Source: Cyanobacteriota bacterium (GTDB lineage: Bacteria > Cyanobacteriota > Cyanobacteriia > Cyanobacteriales > Microcoleaceae). Taken from it: a DNA stretch of 64,000 nucleotides. The DNA lies in the NCBI GenBank assembly GCA_025362325.1, contig JANYGO010000290.1, positions 1 through 64,000 on the forward strand, read 5' to 3'. How positions within the stretch are numbered: position 1 is the first letter of the stretch; every line of letters starts with the position of its first letter. Shown here in pieces: positions 47,099 through 56,424 of this stretch. The notes beneath the pieces are model-generated. The model was given only the letters and a program-made list of their open reading frames with translations. It did not search any database and was not told the origin of the DNA. Position numbers and translations under genes: made by a program.

Positions 47099-47228
47099 AT
47101 CACTCCTCAACACACACCATTTGAGTATAAGCAATTCACAATTTGAGAGTAGGGTGCGATACAGGAGATTGGGGAATCTCTTATTTTTTCTTCCCTGTTT
47201 CCGGTTGATTCTTTCACCCTGTTACCAG

Positions 47229-47468
47229 TTATTCCTCGCCTACACCCGCATCCTCTTCTGCTTCTTCTTCTAAATCATCGTAAGGACTGTCGTCAACTGC
47301 CATTAGTTCAGAAATTTCTTCTTCGTGCAGGTAGTCGGGTTCTTGAACATCCCTTGCTAACAGGCGATTGTTAGATTCCAACCAGTCTAAAAGAGATGAT
47401 TGCTGCTTTAATGGAATTACGTCCGCAGGCAAGTGGCGAGGGATTTGGCGCAGAGATGGGTTGTACAT
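47229..47468 (-). CDS. DUF3134 protein
   Basis: 79 residues: NPSLRQIPRHLPADVIPLKQQSSLLDWLES is the core of DUF3134, a cyanobacteria-specific family of unknown function, followed by a Glu/Asp-rich tail. 130 bases upstream of mraY on the same strand, so possibly co-transcribed. Its acidic tail suggests it binds a basic partner; that is a guess. Confidence 0.8.
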   Translation of the reverse strand: MYNPSLRQIPRHLPADVIPLKQQSSLLDWLESNNRLLARDVQEPDYLHEEEISELMAVDDSPYDDLEEEAEEDAGVGEE

Positions 47469-47861
47469 GATTCTCGGTTTCTAAACAGAAAGACGCGATC
47501 GAGTAGAGGTAATGTCTTGCCGACTGCCTGCAATGATCGATAGAGCGCTTGCAGATAGGGCATTTAGCAGGGCTAGGGCATTATACCACAAGCACTGTTT
47601 GGTTCCGGATCGGTATAGGATGGCAGACCGAAAAGGAGGTCGCCCCAAGCATGGGCCTCAGAATAACACTAAAATCCGCTCTTGCCAATCCTTCTTTAGC
47701 CGTAAGTATTGTAAGCTGAAACGATCGTATTTAAGATCTCCCAGGACACACGGCGGGCAAACGGTTGATTCAGAGCACTCTCCAGGTTTTCGATCGCAGC
47801 CCGATCGCCCGTATCCCGACGATCGCCGAATTCAGTCAACTCTCAAGCAATAAATTTCAGG
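47469..47861. other. Divergent intergenic region, DUF3134 / glycosyltransferase
   Basis: 393 bases with no confirmed gene. A plus-strand frame (47512-47853) encodes a basic peptide with no family likeness; MADRKGGRPKHGPQNN from 47620 is the only part with a coding look. GGCCTCAGAATAACACTAAAATCC-like and HIP1-like sequences are present. Promoter positions are not clear. Confidence 0.4.
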
Positions 47862-49541
47862 ATGGATACAACGGCTGCTGTTTTATACAATAAAGAGGGT
47901 TACGATACCGGAGGGCAAAGACTTCTGGGGCGTCATTCAGCCGGAGAAGGATTTCTCAAAAGCTTAGTCCAACACGGAACCGGTGACGGACTCTACTGTT
48001 GTGCAGATAGCGAAGCAACGTTTAAAGAGTTTTGTTCGCGCATCCAACCGTGGCTGCAACAACCCCGGAAAGTCCGCTGGATTCCCACGGAACGACCGGA
48101 TTTGCTATCTCAACCGGGCACAATTTACCGACCCGACCCCGCCCTTGCCGATCTGGTTTGGGCGCGCAGATTTGTCGATCAGCGGGCTTACAGCGTTTGT
48201 GGCGTTACTCATACCATTGGTACAAAATACGTTATGGGGGCGATCGGTGATTTGATCACTGCTCCCATGCAGCCTTGGGACGCGCTGATCTGCACCTCTA
48301 ACGCCGTGAAAACAGCAGTAGAAGGAGTTCTGACCGAGTGGTCTGAATATTTAGCGCAGCGCAACGGCGGTCAACCCGAAATTGTGGTCAAATTGCCCGT
48401 TATTCCCCTGGGAGTGGATTGCAGCGCGTTTCCGCAGGGTGCAGAAGCAGTTGAGGCGGGCGATCGACAACGGCAAGAACTCGGCATTTCTGCTGGCGAT
48501 ATTGTCGTGCTATTTGTCGGCCGATTGACTTTTTCTGCCAAAGCTCATCCGGTACCAATGTACATCGCCCTGGAACGGGCCGCCCAACAGACCAAAGCCA
48601 AAATCCATTTAATTCAAGCTGGTTGGATCGAAGATCCGAGAGAAGAACCCGACTTTAAAAATAGCGCACAAATCTTTTGTCCCTCGGTAAATGCTATTTT
48701 TTTAGATGGCAGAAAGCCGGAAATTAGAATTAATATTTGGTCGGCTGCTGATATTTTCATTTCGCTTTCCGACAACATTCAAGAAACCTTCGGACTAACG
48801 CCAATCGAAGCAATGGCGAACGGACTGCCGGCAATAGTCTCCGATTGGAACGGATACAAAGATTCAGTACGCCACGAAATCGACGGCTTCCGCATTCCCA
48901 CACTCATCCCGCCGCCGTCCGCTTGTTTAGATTTAGCCTTAAATTATCTCGATGACAGCTTAAATTGGCCGACTTACATGGGTCACACTTCCCTAGCCAC
49001 AGCAGTTGATATTGATGCCTGCACCCGCGCTTTATGCAAATTAATTGAAAACCCAGAATTGAGAAAGCAGATGGGGGAAAACGCGAGACAAAGGGCGAGG
49101 GAAATTTATGATTGGAAAGTAGTAATTGCTGCTTACGAACAGTTGTGGCGGGAATTAGCAGAAATTCGCGTTTGGGCACCGGAGTCAGCACCTGTAAAAG
49201 CTGGGAAACCGCCTTATCCGCTGGGCGACGATCCGTTTCGAGTGTTGGGCCATTATGCAACTAGAACTTTAACCAATGATATGATGCTGACTCTGGATGC
49301 GATCGCCACACCACAAATTTTCAAAGAATTGCAAACAATTTGGTTTACCAGCTTCGGTCAAGACAGGAGAATCTCTGTTAAGATTCAGATGGAGATGTTG
49401 AATGCGATCGAGCAAAAGGGTGCTGTCAGCGCAGGCGAACTTCTCAGGTGTTATGCGGCAAATGAGCAAGAATCAGCATACCTATATCGGACGATGCTTT
49501 ACCTGGTGAAATTTGGTATCTTAGTCATTGGAAATGGGTAA
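47862..49541 (+). CDS. Family 4-type glycosyltransferase with extra C-terminal domain
   Basis: 559 residues, GT-B fold. N-terminal: NKEGYDTGGQRLLGRHSAGEGFL; C-terminal half: IVVLFVGRLTFSAKAHP (nucleotide-binding), then SLSDNIQETFGLTPIEAMANGLPAIVSDWNGYKD, the EX7E motif. Residues 455-559 are an extra part (GHYATRTLTNDMMLTLDA, AVSAGELLRCYAANEQES) that looks like a winged-helix or helical module. Likely cell-surface polysaccharide synthesis. The start rests on weak evidence. A tandem repeat follows. Confidence 0.85.
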   Translation: MDTTAAVLYNKEGYDTGGQRLLGRHSAGEGFLKSLVQHGTGDGLYCCADSEATFKEFCSRIQPWLQQPRKVRWIPTERPDLLSQPGTIYRPDPALADLVWARRFVDQRAYSVCGVTHTIGTKYVMGAIGDLITAPMQPWDALICTSNAVKTAVEGVLTEWSEYLAQRNGGQPEIVVKLPVIPLGVDCSAFPQGAEAVEAGDRQRQELGISAGDIVVLFVGRLTFSAKAHPVPMYIALERAAQQTKAKIHLIQAGWIEDPREEPDFKNSAQIFCPSVNAIFLDGRKPEIRINIWSAADIFISLSDNIQETFGLTPIEAMANGLPAIVSDWNGYKDSVRHEIDGFRIPTLIPPPSACLDLALNYLDDSLNWPTYMGHTSLATAVDIDACTRALCKLIENPELRKQMGENARQRAREIYDWKVVIAAYEQLWRELAEIRVWAPESAPVKAGKPPYPLGDDPFRVLGHYATRTLTNDMMLTLDAIATPQIFKELQTIWFTSFGQDRRISVKIQMEMLNAIEQKGAVSAGELLRCYAANEQESAYLYRTMLYLVKFGILVIGNG

Positions 49542-49552
49542 TTAGTTCAAAA

Positions 49553-49678
49553 AGACTCGGCGGTTGAAACCGCAACTACACAAACGAAGTCGGCGGAGGC
49601 CGACTGAAGAATAATAAGACTCGGCGGTTGAAACCGCAACTACACAAACGAAGTCGGCGGAGGCCGACTGAAGAATAA
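49553..49678. repeat. Two 64-bp tandem repeats with internal hairpins
   Basis: Units begin AGACTCGGCGGTTGAAACCG at 49553 and 49617 (64-base period). Each holds CGGTTGAAACCG and AGTCGGCGGAGGCCGACT palindromes, sharing the family core seen at 44467-44766. They fill the 140 bases between the glycosyltransferase and the fibrillin gene, reaching 4 bases before its ATG. Confidence 0.9.
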
Positions 49679-49682
49679 AAAA

Positions 49683-50267
49683 ATGCTTAAAAAATCAGGA
49701 CTATTAGAGATAATTGCTGGTAAGAATCGCGGTTTGCTGGCCACTCCCAGCGACAAACAGGCGATTTTAAGTGCGATCGCCCAATTGGAAGATTATAACC
49801 CCACACCACGCCCTGTGGAAGCCGCAGAGCTTTTAGATGGGGATTGGCGGTTATTGTACACCAGCAGCCGCGCCCTGCTGAATCTTGACGGTTTTCCGTT
49901 GTTAAAACTTGGTCAAATTTATCAATCTATCCGCGTCAAAGAATCTAAAATTTATAACATTGCCGAACTTTACGGTTTGCCTTATTTAGAAGGAATAGTC
50001 AGCGTGGCGGCGAGATTTGAGGCGACTTCGGAACGGCGAGTGCAGGTGAAGTTTGAGCGATCGATCTTGGGTTTACGCAGCTTGATTGGCTATGAATCTC
50101 CGGTAAAGTTTATTAGTGAGATTGAGTCGGGGAAAAAGTTTGCTGCTGTAGATTTCGGGCTGGATACTCGCGAACAGCAGGGATGGTTGGATGTTACTTA
50201 TTTGGATGGCGATTTGCGGATTGGGCGCGGCAATGAAGGGAGTGTTTTTGTATTAACAAAAGAGTGA
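49683..50267 (+). CDS. PAP/fibrillin-family protein
   Basis: 194 residues of the plastid-lipid-associated/fibrillin family: LLDGDWRLLYTSSRALLNLDG, GQIYQSIRV, and DFGLDTREQQGWLDVTYLDGDLRIGRGNEGSVFVL, the family's closing signature. In cyanobacteria these are thylakoid-associated, lipid-binding proteins linked to PSII protection and light stress. The ATG is only 4 bases after a repeat unit and has no clear ribosome site. Confidence 0.92.
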   Translation: MLKKSGLLEIIAGKNRGLLATPSDKQAILSAIAQLEDYNPTPRPVEAAELLDGDWRLLYTSSRALLNLDGFPLLKLGQIYQSIRVKESKIYNIAELYGLPYLEGIVSVAARFEATSERRVQVKFERSILGLRSLIGYESPVKFISEIESGKKFAAVDFGLDTREQQGWLDVTYLDGDLRIGRGNEGSVFVLTKE

Positions 50268-50340
50268 TTTTGTGCTGTTGCGGTGCAGGACGATATTTTG
50301 CTCAAAAGTTGACTAAAATTATCCTGGGAGGGATATAATT

Positions 50341-50781
50341 ATGACATCAACAATCCAAGAAACAATGGGCAAAATTACTACAACGCTGACAATCACGAAT
50401 CATGCCGATCAAATTCGCTGTGAAGATGGCACGATTTCGGCTGAGCAAATACGTTCTATTACCATCAAAAATGTGCTGGTTGATACTGGGGCGACTACTT
50501 TATGTCTGCCGCAGGATGCAATCGCACAACTCGGTTTAAAACTCCTGAAAACAGTGCCTGTAGCAACGGCAACAGGCATCGGTACAGCACGCATTTTTGA
50601 AGATGCAAAAATTTCGTTAATGGGAAGAGACGCGACTTTTGAGTGCATAGAACTGCCCGTAGGAGCCGATCCGTTATTGGGTGTCATCCCTTTAGAAGCG
50701 TTGGGAATTGAATTAGATTTGCAGAAACAAACACTGCTGTTGTTGCCGTTAAGTCCGACGGCTAGCTATTTAAGAATTTAA
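50341..50781 (+). CDS. Retropepsin-like aspartic protease family protein
   Basis: 146 residues, one domain: NVLVDTGATTLCLPQDAIAQLGL supplies the catalytic DTG motif and the flap-side strand; LLGVIPLEALGIELDLQKQTL is the hydrophobic-Gly C-terminal motif. A single-domain protein of this type would act as a dimer. GGAGGG 7 bases upstream fits the start. Target unknown. Confidence 0.85.
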   Translation: MTSTIQETMGKITTTLTITNHADQIRCEDGTISAEQIRSITIKNVLVDTGATTLCLPQDAIAQLGLKLLKTVPVATATGIGTARIFEDAKISLMGRDATFECIELPVGADPLLGVIPLEALGIELDLQKQTLLLLPLSPTASYLRI

Positions 50782-51064
50782 ATTTTGTAGAGGTTTGGAA
50801 ATTACCTCAAAGGCGATCGACTTTAGTAATTCCCGATCTTAAATCTCAAATATAAAATGGTATTAATCCGTCAGTTTTGTCTGTGTTTTCTTTTGAGTCG
50901 GCATTGCTGACGGGGTGACAACCCCGAGTATAACCCAGATTTGTCAAGCGTTGAGTCTCTTGAAGCTACAAAAAGATGCCAGCGATTGTAATAGTTGGAT
51001 TGATATTAACTATTGTAATACCAGTTTCCAAAAAGAATGCAACTGGTATTACTAAAAACAGAAT

Positions 51065-53269
51065 TTATTGAGGCTTGGCTTTTTTCTGAGAAGCAGCATA
51101 ATGCTCAGTCATTAACTGATTGACTTCGGGATTGTAAATCCGCAGATAATTCCAGTAATTCTCAAACACCGATTTCACGTACCCTTTCGTTTCAGGAAAC
51201 GGAATCTTTTCCGCAAAAGCATCCGCGTCACTAAAACTAAACCTCTTCAACCAATCTGCTACTGCATTCGGCCCGGCATTGTAACTCGCCACAGCTAACA
51301 TCGAGTTATTCTTGTATTCGTCGTGAGTGTGATCTAAATACCAGGTGCCGAGTTTAATATTGTCGTCTACATTTTCCAGTGAATACTTTTTGAGGTTAAT
51401 TTTCCCGGCTACCCAACTGGCAGTTTCTGGCATTACCTGCATTAAACCTGTCGCGCCAACTGCTGATTTTATCCCGGGCATAAACCGCGATTCTTGCCGG
51501 ATTAATGCTGTTACTAATACTGGATTTATTTGGCGTTCTTGCGACCATTTGGTAATGTTTTCTAAGTAAGGAAAAGGATAAAGTGCTTGCCAATAAGCTG
51601 GCTGTTGTCTGAGAGCGAGGTATTGGGTTTTATCATCGGGTTTGTCCCGCTGCCGCAAACTCCCAATCATCCACAAACCGTCTAAATTGTCTCCGACTCC
51701 AATTCGCATTAAACCGTCGGTAAACTGTTCGGCAATACTCGGTTCTACGCGGTTTGTAAATTCTATTTGCCACAGATTCCAAGCATCTCTATCTTGACCT
51801 AATTGATAGAGCTCTTTTAACGCAGGAGATCCGGCGGTTGGTTCGGGGCGCTGAGGGGGGCGCACTACGTTGGGAGACAAATCTCGGACTGTGGTAAAGT
51901 CGCCTACTGGCCAGCCGAGAAGTACGGCCGATCGCCACGCAAAATATGATTCTGGATAACGTAAAATAGTGTAGTCAAATGCTGTTTTTGCATCTTCTTC
52001 TCGACTGAGTTGAAGAGCCCATTTCCCGACCCAAAATGCTGCTTCTGGTGCTTGTTCGCTGTCGGGATTGTTGGTGGTTAGTTCTCTCGCCCACTGCCAA
52101 GCTGATTTTAAATCTGCGGCTTTGGCATACTGTTGGGCGATCGCCCAACGCAATTCGCCGGCTTTATCAGAATTGTTGTATTTTGTCAATAGCAACTTGC
52201 GGGTTTCTGAGGCAGATTGACCACTACCTGCTTTGTCGAGAAGTTTGGATTTATCTAGCAAAGCTTCGGCGGCATAATTGGGGAATTTGCTAATGGCGCG
52301 ATCGAGATAAACGATCGCATCCTTGGCATCACTCACCCGCGACAGCCGGATTAAACCCATACCAGTATCTTCGGAATCGGGAAACTCCCGCACTAATTCT
52401 TGATAGGCAATTCTCGATTCCGGGATTTTGCCGTCGAGCCACAAACCGCGAGCTTTGCGGTAAAGATTTTTAGCAGTGCGGGGAGCTTTCCCGTAAGCCA
52501 TAGCTCCTTTGCCGTAATCCTGTTTTTCCCAATAGCCAAATGCTATTTCTTCCCAATCTTCTGGTTTCAAAGCAGCGCTGTTTTGCTGCACTAATTGTTC
52601 TAAAACAGTGCCGTAATCTTTGACATAGTGACCGTGTTTCGCTACTAGCAGCATCAACTCCGGCTGATTGGGATTTTCTTTTAACTTGTTTAGGGCAATT
52701 TCTACGCTGCGCGGATGTGCGGGAAATTCAGTAATTGCCTGCTGCCAATATTCCGGTTTTGACTTGCCTAAAACATACAAACCTTCGGCAGCTACTGGGT
52801 CGCTTGGATAGTTTTTTAGCAGTTGTTCCCAAGCTTTTTGTGCTTGGTCTTTGTCGCCGCTTAATTGGTAAGCTTGCGCGCGTTTTAGGGCAATTTGAGC
52901 AGCTAAAACTGGATATTCTGGCTCTAGTTTGTCCAATAATTTTAATGCTTTGGCGGCATTTCCTTGCTGGATTAAATCGCTAGCCAGCAGGTAGCGGGCG
53001 CGGCTTTGAGGGGAGATTTGCTGCTGCGGGCTCGTAGTTGCAGATTCAGTGGCTGCGAGTTCAACTAATTTCGCCGATCGCTCGCTAGGTGACAGCGATA
53101 CCAGCATTTTGACTTCAGATGCGGAATTCGCTGCATCCACGGGCTGCTGAGCCTTATGGAAGGGGCCGACACCCATCCATTTCGCCGCACCAACCACAGA
53201 GGCGATCGCCATTACGCAAACTGAAACGCTGATTAAAACAGAAACTCGGGTTTTGCGTCGCTTCTTCAT
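51065..53269 (-). CDS. Soluble lytic murein transglycosylase with TPR region
   Basis: 734 residues from the ATG at 53269 (MKKRRKTRVS, a basic membrane anchor or signal sequence at 1-30). The middle (80-500) is a superhelix of TPR-like repeats, and the C-terminus is the SLT domain: TALIRQESRFMPGIKSAVGATGLMQVMP with the catalytic Glu, then LAVASYNAGPNAVADWL. It cleaves the glycan strand of peptidoglycan, giving anhydro-muropeptides, in the periplasm. The ten codons of frame before the ATG do not add family sequence. Confidence 0.93.
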   Translation of the reverse strand: MKKRRKTRVSVLISVSVCVMAIASVVGAAKWMGVGPFHKAQQPVDAANSASEVKMLVSLSPSERSAKLVELAATESATTSPQQQISPQSRARYLLASDLIQQGNAAKALKLLDKLEPEYPVLAAQIALKRAQAYQLSGDKDQAQKAWEQLLKNYPSDPVAAEGLYVLGKSKPEYWQQAITEFPAHPRSVEIALNKLKENPNQPELMLLVAKHGHYVKDYGTVLEQLVQQNSAALKPEDWEEIAFGYWEKQDYGKGAMAYGKAPRTAKNLYRKARGLWLDGKIPESRIAYQELVREFPDSEDTGMGLIRLSRVSDAKDAIVYLDRAISKFPNYAAEALLDKSKLLDKAGSGQSASETRKLLLTKYNNSDKAGELRWAIAQQYAKAADLKSAWQWARELTTNNPDSEQAPEAAFWVGKWALQLSREEDAKTAFDYTILRYPESYFAWRSAVLLGWPVGDFTTVRDLSPNVVRPPQRPEPTAGSPALKELYQLGQDRDAWNLWQIEFTNRVEPSIAEQFTDGLMRIGVGDNLDGLWMIGSLRQRDKPDDKTQYLALRQQPAYWQALYPFPYLENITKWSQERQINPVLVTALIRQESRFMPGIKSAVGATGLMQVMPETASWVAGKINLKKYSLENVDDNIKLGTWYLDHTHDEYKNNSMLAVASYNAGPNAVADWLKRFSFSDADAFAEKIPFPETKGYVKSVFENYWNYLRIYNPEVNQLMTEHYAASQKKAKPQ

Positions 53270-53459
53270 GGGAAAATTTAAGAAAATAACAATCAACAAT
53301 CGATCGCCAGCAGACTTGGCTGATATAGTACCAGAATTTATTTGGATGTGTAGGGGGGAATTTGTGCGATCGATCTATTTATCCGCACCAAGGAAAAAAC
53401 ACAAACCACCAACGACAAAGTACAATCAAAAATCTAAAATATAAACTGAAAATCAAAAC

Positions 53460-54938
53460 ATGGAATTTCTAGTCACCGATATACCCCGCTCTGGTTGGAC
53501 GGGAGACGCCCTGGCAATTGGTCTGTTCGAGGATGCAGTAGAGCTCACCGGCGACTTGGCAGAATTAGATGACAAGCTGGCAGGCACGTTGAAAGAGCTG
53601 ATTCAGGAAGTAGACTTTAAGGGCAAAGCGGGCCAAAGCGCGATCGCCCGCGTCGGCGGCAATAATCCGATCCGCAAAATTGCGATCGTCGGTTTGGGCA
53701 AAGCAGAGGACTTAAAATTAGACACCGTGCGGCAAGCTGCGGGTGTGGGCGCCAAACTAGCCAAAAAGGAGAAATGCCAAACCCTGGGAATTAGCTTTCC
53801 TGTGTGGAAAAACGCGCCGGAGGCTACAGCAAGTGCGATCGCCGAAGGTGTAGAATTATCCCTGCATCAAGACAACCGTTTCAAATCGGAACCCGACGAT
53901 AAAAGCCCGCAAATCGAAGAAATTCATTTGCTCGGTTTTGCAGGTACCGAAAGTGCGATCGCCCGCGCCCGCCAAATCACTGCCGGAGTCATTTTAGCAC
54001 GGGAATTAGTCGCAGCGCCGGCCAATTATGTGACCCCGATTACCATGGCCGAAACCGCTCAAAGTCTAGCGGCTGAATGCGGTTTAGAATTAGAAATATT
54101 AGAGCAAGAAGACTGCGAAAAACTCGGCATGGGAGCCTTTCTCGGTGTTGCCCGAGCATCCGATTTGCCACCTAAATTCATCCACCTGACTTACAAACCC
54201 GCAGGCACACCGCGCCGCAAAATTGCGATCGTCGGCAAAGGATTAACCTTTGATTCCGGCGGCTTGAACATCAAGGGTGCGGGCAGCGGCATCGAAATGA
54301 TGAAAATAGATATGGGCGGCGCTGCGGCTACTTTGGGAGCGGCAAAGGCGATCGGACACATCAAACCAGATGTCGAAGTTCACTTTATCAGCGCCGTCAC
54401 CGAAAACATGATTAGCGGCCGCGCCATGCGCCCGGGAGACATCCTCACAGCTTCCAACGGCAAAACAATTGAAGTCAACAATACCGACGCAGAAGGCCGT
54501 TTAACCCTGGCTGATGCGTTGGTATTTGCTGATAAATTGGGAGTTGACGTAATTGTCGATTTAGCAACTCTGACTGGTGCTTGCGTAGTTGCTTTGGGCG
54601 AAGATATCGCGGGTTTGTGGAGTCCTGAAGATAGCGTCGCCGCCGAAATCGTCGCCGCCTCAGAAAAAGCCGGCGAAAAGTTTTGGCGGATGCCGATGGA
54701 AGAGAAGTATTTTGAAGGCTTGAAAGCATTGCACGCTGACATGAAAAACACTGGGCCCCGTGCTGGTGGTTCGATTACGGCGGCACTATTTTTGAAGCAG
54801 TTTGTCAAGGATACTGCTTGGGCGCATTTAGATATTGCTGGCCCGGTTTGGATCGAGAAAGAAAATGGCTACAACGGCCCCGGAGCCACTGGTTTTGGGG
54901 TTCGGACTTTGGTGCATTTGGTACTGGGTGACGCTTAG
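53460..54938 (+). CDS. pepA: Leucyl aminopeptidase (cytosol, M17)
   Basis: 492 residues. All metal and catalytic motifs are present: [16 protein letters not shown] (Lys and Asp), [14 protein letters not shown], and [14 protein letters not shown] (metal ligands), then [14 protein letters not shown]. It is a two-metal hexameric peptidase that removes N-terminal residues in the cytoplasm. Full length. Terminator hairpin AGGAGGC-TCT-GCCTCCT lies 72 bases after the stop. Confidence 0.97.
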   Translation: MEFLVTDIPRSGWTGDALAIGLFEDAVELTGDLAELDDKLAGTLKELIQEVDFKGKAGQSAIARVGGNNPIRKIAIVGLGKAEDLKLDTVRQAAGVGAKLAKKEKCQTLGISFPVWKNAPEATASAIAEGVELSLHQDNRFKSEPDDKSPQIEEIHLLGFAGTESAIARARQITAGVILARELVAAPANYVTPITMAETAQSLAAECGLELEILEQEDCEKLGMGAFLGVARASDLPPKFIHLTYKPAGTPRRKIAIVGKGLTFDSGGLNIKGAGSGIEMMKIDMGGAAATLGAAKAIGHIKPDVEVHFISAVTENMISGRAMRPGDILTASNGKTIEVNNTDAEGRLTLADALVFADKLGVDVIVDLATLTGACVVALGEDIAGLWSPEDSVAAEIVAASEKAGEKFWRMPMEEKYFEGLKALHADMKNTGPRAGGSITAALFLKQFVKDTAWAHLDIAGPVWIEKENGYNGPGATGFGVRTLVHLVLGDA

Positions 54939-55009
54939 GAATGGCAACTAAATAACTTAAGCAATTTGCTTGTTGCTTGTTACTTTCGCTCTGCCTGGTA
55001 ACGCAGATC

Positions 55010-55029
55010 AGGAGGCTCTGCCTCCTTTT
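55010..55029 (+). terminator. pepA terminator
   Basis: AGGAGGC, loop TCT, GCCTCCT followed by TTT. The sequence is also a common cyanobacterial repeat motif. Confidence 0.65.
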
Positions 55030-55157
55030 ACCTCGCAGCTTAATAGGAGAAAGGACTGTGGAAGGTGTTTAAGTTATTAAATTTTCGTTCCTTAGTTAAT
55101 CGGGGATTTGCTAGGGTAAAAGTCAGGGGTTAAAAACTCTTGGCTCATAGAAAATAG

Positions 55158-55331
55158 GGCGGTTTCAAGGGCCGTCTGCATCTGTTTTTCACCACAAAAC
55201 AGATGGGGGAAAGCACTGGTTTGGGGTTAGCTATCAGTTACCGGATTATCGTCCGAAAACATGGCAGAACCTTGATATGCCGTTTGGTTTTGGGTGAATG
55301 GACGGAATTTGCGATCGAGCTTCCCTTATAA
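55158..55331 (+). pseudogene. C-terminal fragment of a histidine kinase ATPase domain
   Basis: An open stretch ending in TAA at 55329-55331 translates to FFTTKQMGESTGLGLAISYR and then IIVRKHGRTLICRL...TEFAIELPL. It aligns end to end with the last 48 residues of HATPase domains such as the giant kinase in this window (FFTTKPEGKGTGLGLSISYQ). Upstream codons (GGFKGRLHLF) are degraded and a stop lies at 55155. No start or H-box exists, so it is a gene remnant. Confidence 0.8.
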
Positions 55332-55342
55332 AAAATAAGTTT

Positions 55343-55393
55343 GTAGTGAGGACTTCAGTCCTCTGTTTTTATGAGGAATAAATTCCTCACTAC
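55343..55393 (-). terminator. cydB terminator / repeat hairpin
   Basis: GTAGTGAGGA (55343) pairs with TCCTCACTAC (55384). The left arm contains GGACTTCAGTCCTCT, the core of the repeat at 21359. It lies 9 bases after the cydB stop. Confidence 0.6.
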
Positions 55394-55402
55394 GAACCTA
55401 TT

Positions 55403-56416
55403 TTATTCCCCGTGATATCCGCCAGCAACCTTACCCCGAAATACAATGTAATTGTATATGTTGTAAAAAATCATAATCGGGATGAGGAAGCCGATAAACA
55501 CAATCATAAACACCAGCGCGCTCGGAGAAGCTGCGGCTTGATAAATCGTGATTTGCGTCGGGATAATATAGGGAAAAACAATCAATCCCAAGCCGATAAA
55601 ACTCAGCAAAAAAATCAGAATTGTCCAGACAAACGGCGTCCGTTCTTCTTTATTTTCGAGACTTTTCAGCAGCATTCCCACAAACAGCGCTCCCAGCAAA
55701 GGAATCGCTACAAAGACATAAACCAGCGGTTTATCGAACAACCTCGCCCGCGTACTTTCGTAAAATACCGGAGTGGCGATGGTAATTAAAACTGCTCCGA
55801 TTAAAGTCGTCACCGCCGCAATTTTAGCCGTGCGATAGTGAGTTGTTTGCAGTTCCCCGTCAGTTTTCATGATCAAATAGGTTGAACCGATCAAAACATA
55901 GCCTTGAACCAGCGTCAAAGCCACCAAGATCGATCGCCAATCCAGCCAATCCCAAGTAGTACCCACAAAGTGACCCGCTTCGTCAACTGCAATGCCTTCG
56001 AGCACCGCACCGAGGGCGAATCCTTGAGCTAAAGACGCCAAAAAACTGCCAGCACCGAAGGCGTAATTCCAGAACTTTTTCCGGTTAGAATGCTCGCGAA
56101 ACTCAAACGCCACAGCCCGAAAAATCAAACCGAAAAGCATCATGCAAATCGGGATGTAAAGCGCCGTCAAAATCGTGCCGTAAGCGAGGGGAAAAGCCCC
56201 AAACAGAGCGCCTCCCATCAAAACTAGCCACGTTTCGTTAGCATCCCAAACATTGCCCAGACTCGTCATTAAAATACCCCGGCGTTCCTCGTCGCTCGCA
56301 GTCAGAGACAAAATTCCGACTCCCAAGTCAAAACCGTCTAGCATGACATAGAGCAAGAGAAAAATGCCTAAAATTACGAACCAAACCTGCGGGAGAAAAT
56401 GCTCCAAAGCTTGCAT
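55403..56416 (-). CDS. cydB: Cytochrome bd quinol oxidase subunit II
   Basis: 337 residues, eight helices. QVWFVILGIFLLLYVMLDGFDLGVGIL is the CydB start, followed by GNVWDANETWLVLMGGALFGAFPLAYGT, the family signature. The complex oxidises plastoquinol or ubiquinol and reduces oxygen to water without pumping protons. It starts 8 bases after cydA ends, so they are co-transcribed. Confidence 0.96.
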   Translation of the reverse strand: MQALEHFLPQVWFVILGIFLLLYVMLDGFDLGVGILSLTASDEERRGILMTSLGNVWDANETWLVLMGGALFGAFPLAYGTILTALYIPICMMLFGLIFRAVAFEFREHSNRKKFWNYAFGAGSFLASLAQGFALGAVLEGIAVDEAGHFVGTTWDWLDWRSILVALTLVQGYVLIGSTYLIMKTDGELQTTHYRTAKIAAVTTLIGAVLITIATPVFYESTRARLFDKPLVYVFVAIPLLGALFVGMLLKSLENKEERTPFVWTILIFLLSFIGLGLIVFPYIIPTQITIYQAAASPSALVFMIVFIGFLIPIMIFYNIYNYIVFRGKVAGGYHGE

Positions 56417-56424
56417 AAAATCTC

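Noticed and set aside
47512-47853. 113-residue plus-strand frame before the glycosyltransferase
   Set aside because: Basic low-complexity product with no motif, in a promoter region; noted as a weak possibility only.
49553-49678. CRISPR-like tandem units
   Set aside because: Two adjacent units without unique spacers and no cas genes; it is a tandem repeat.
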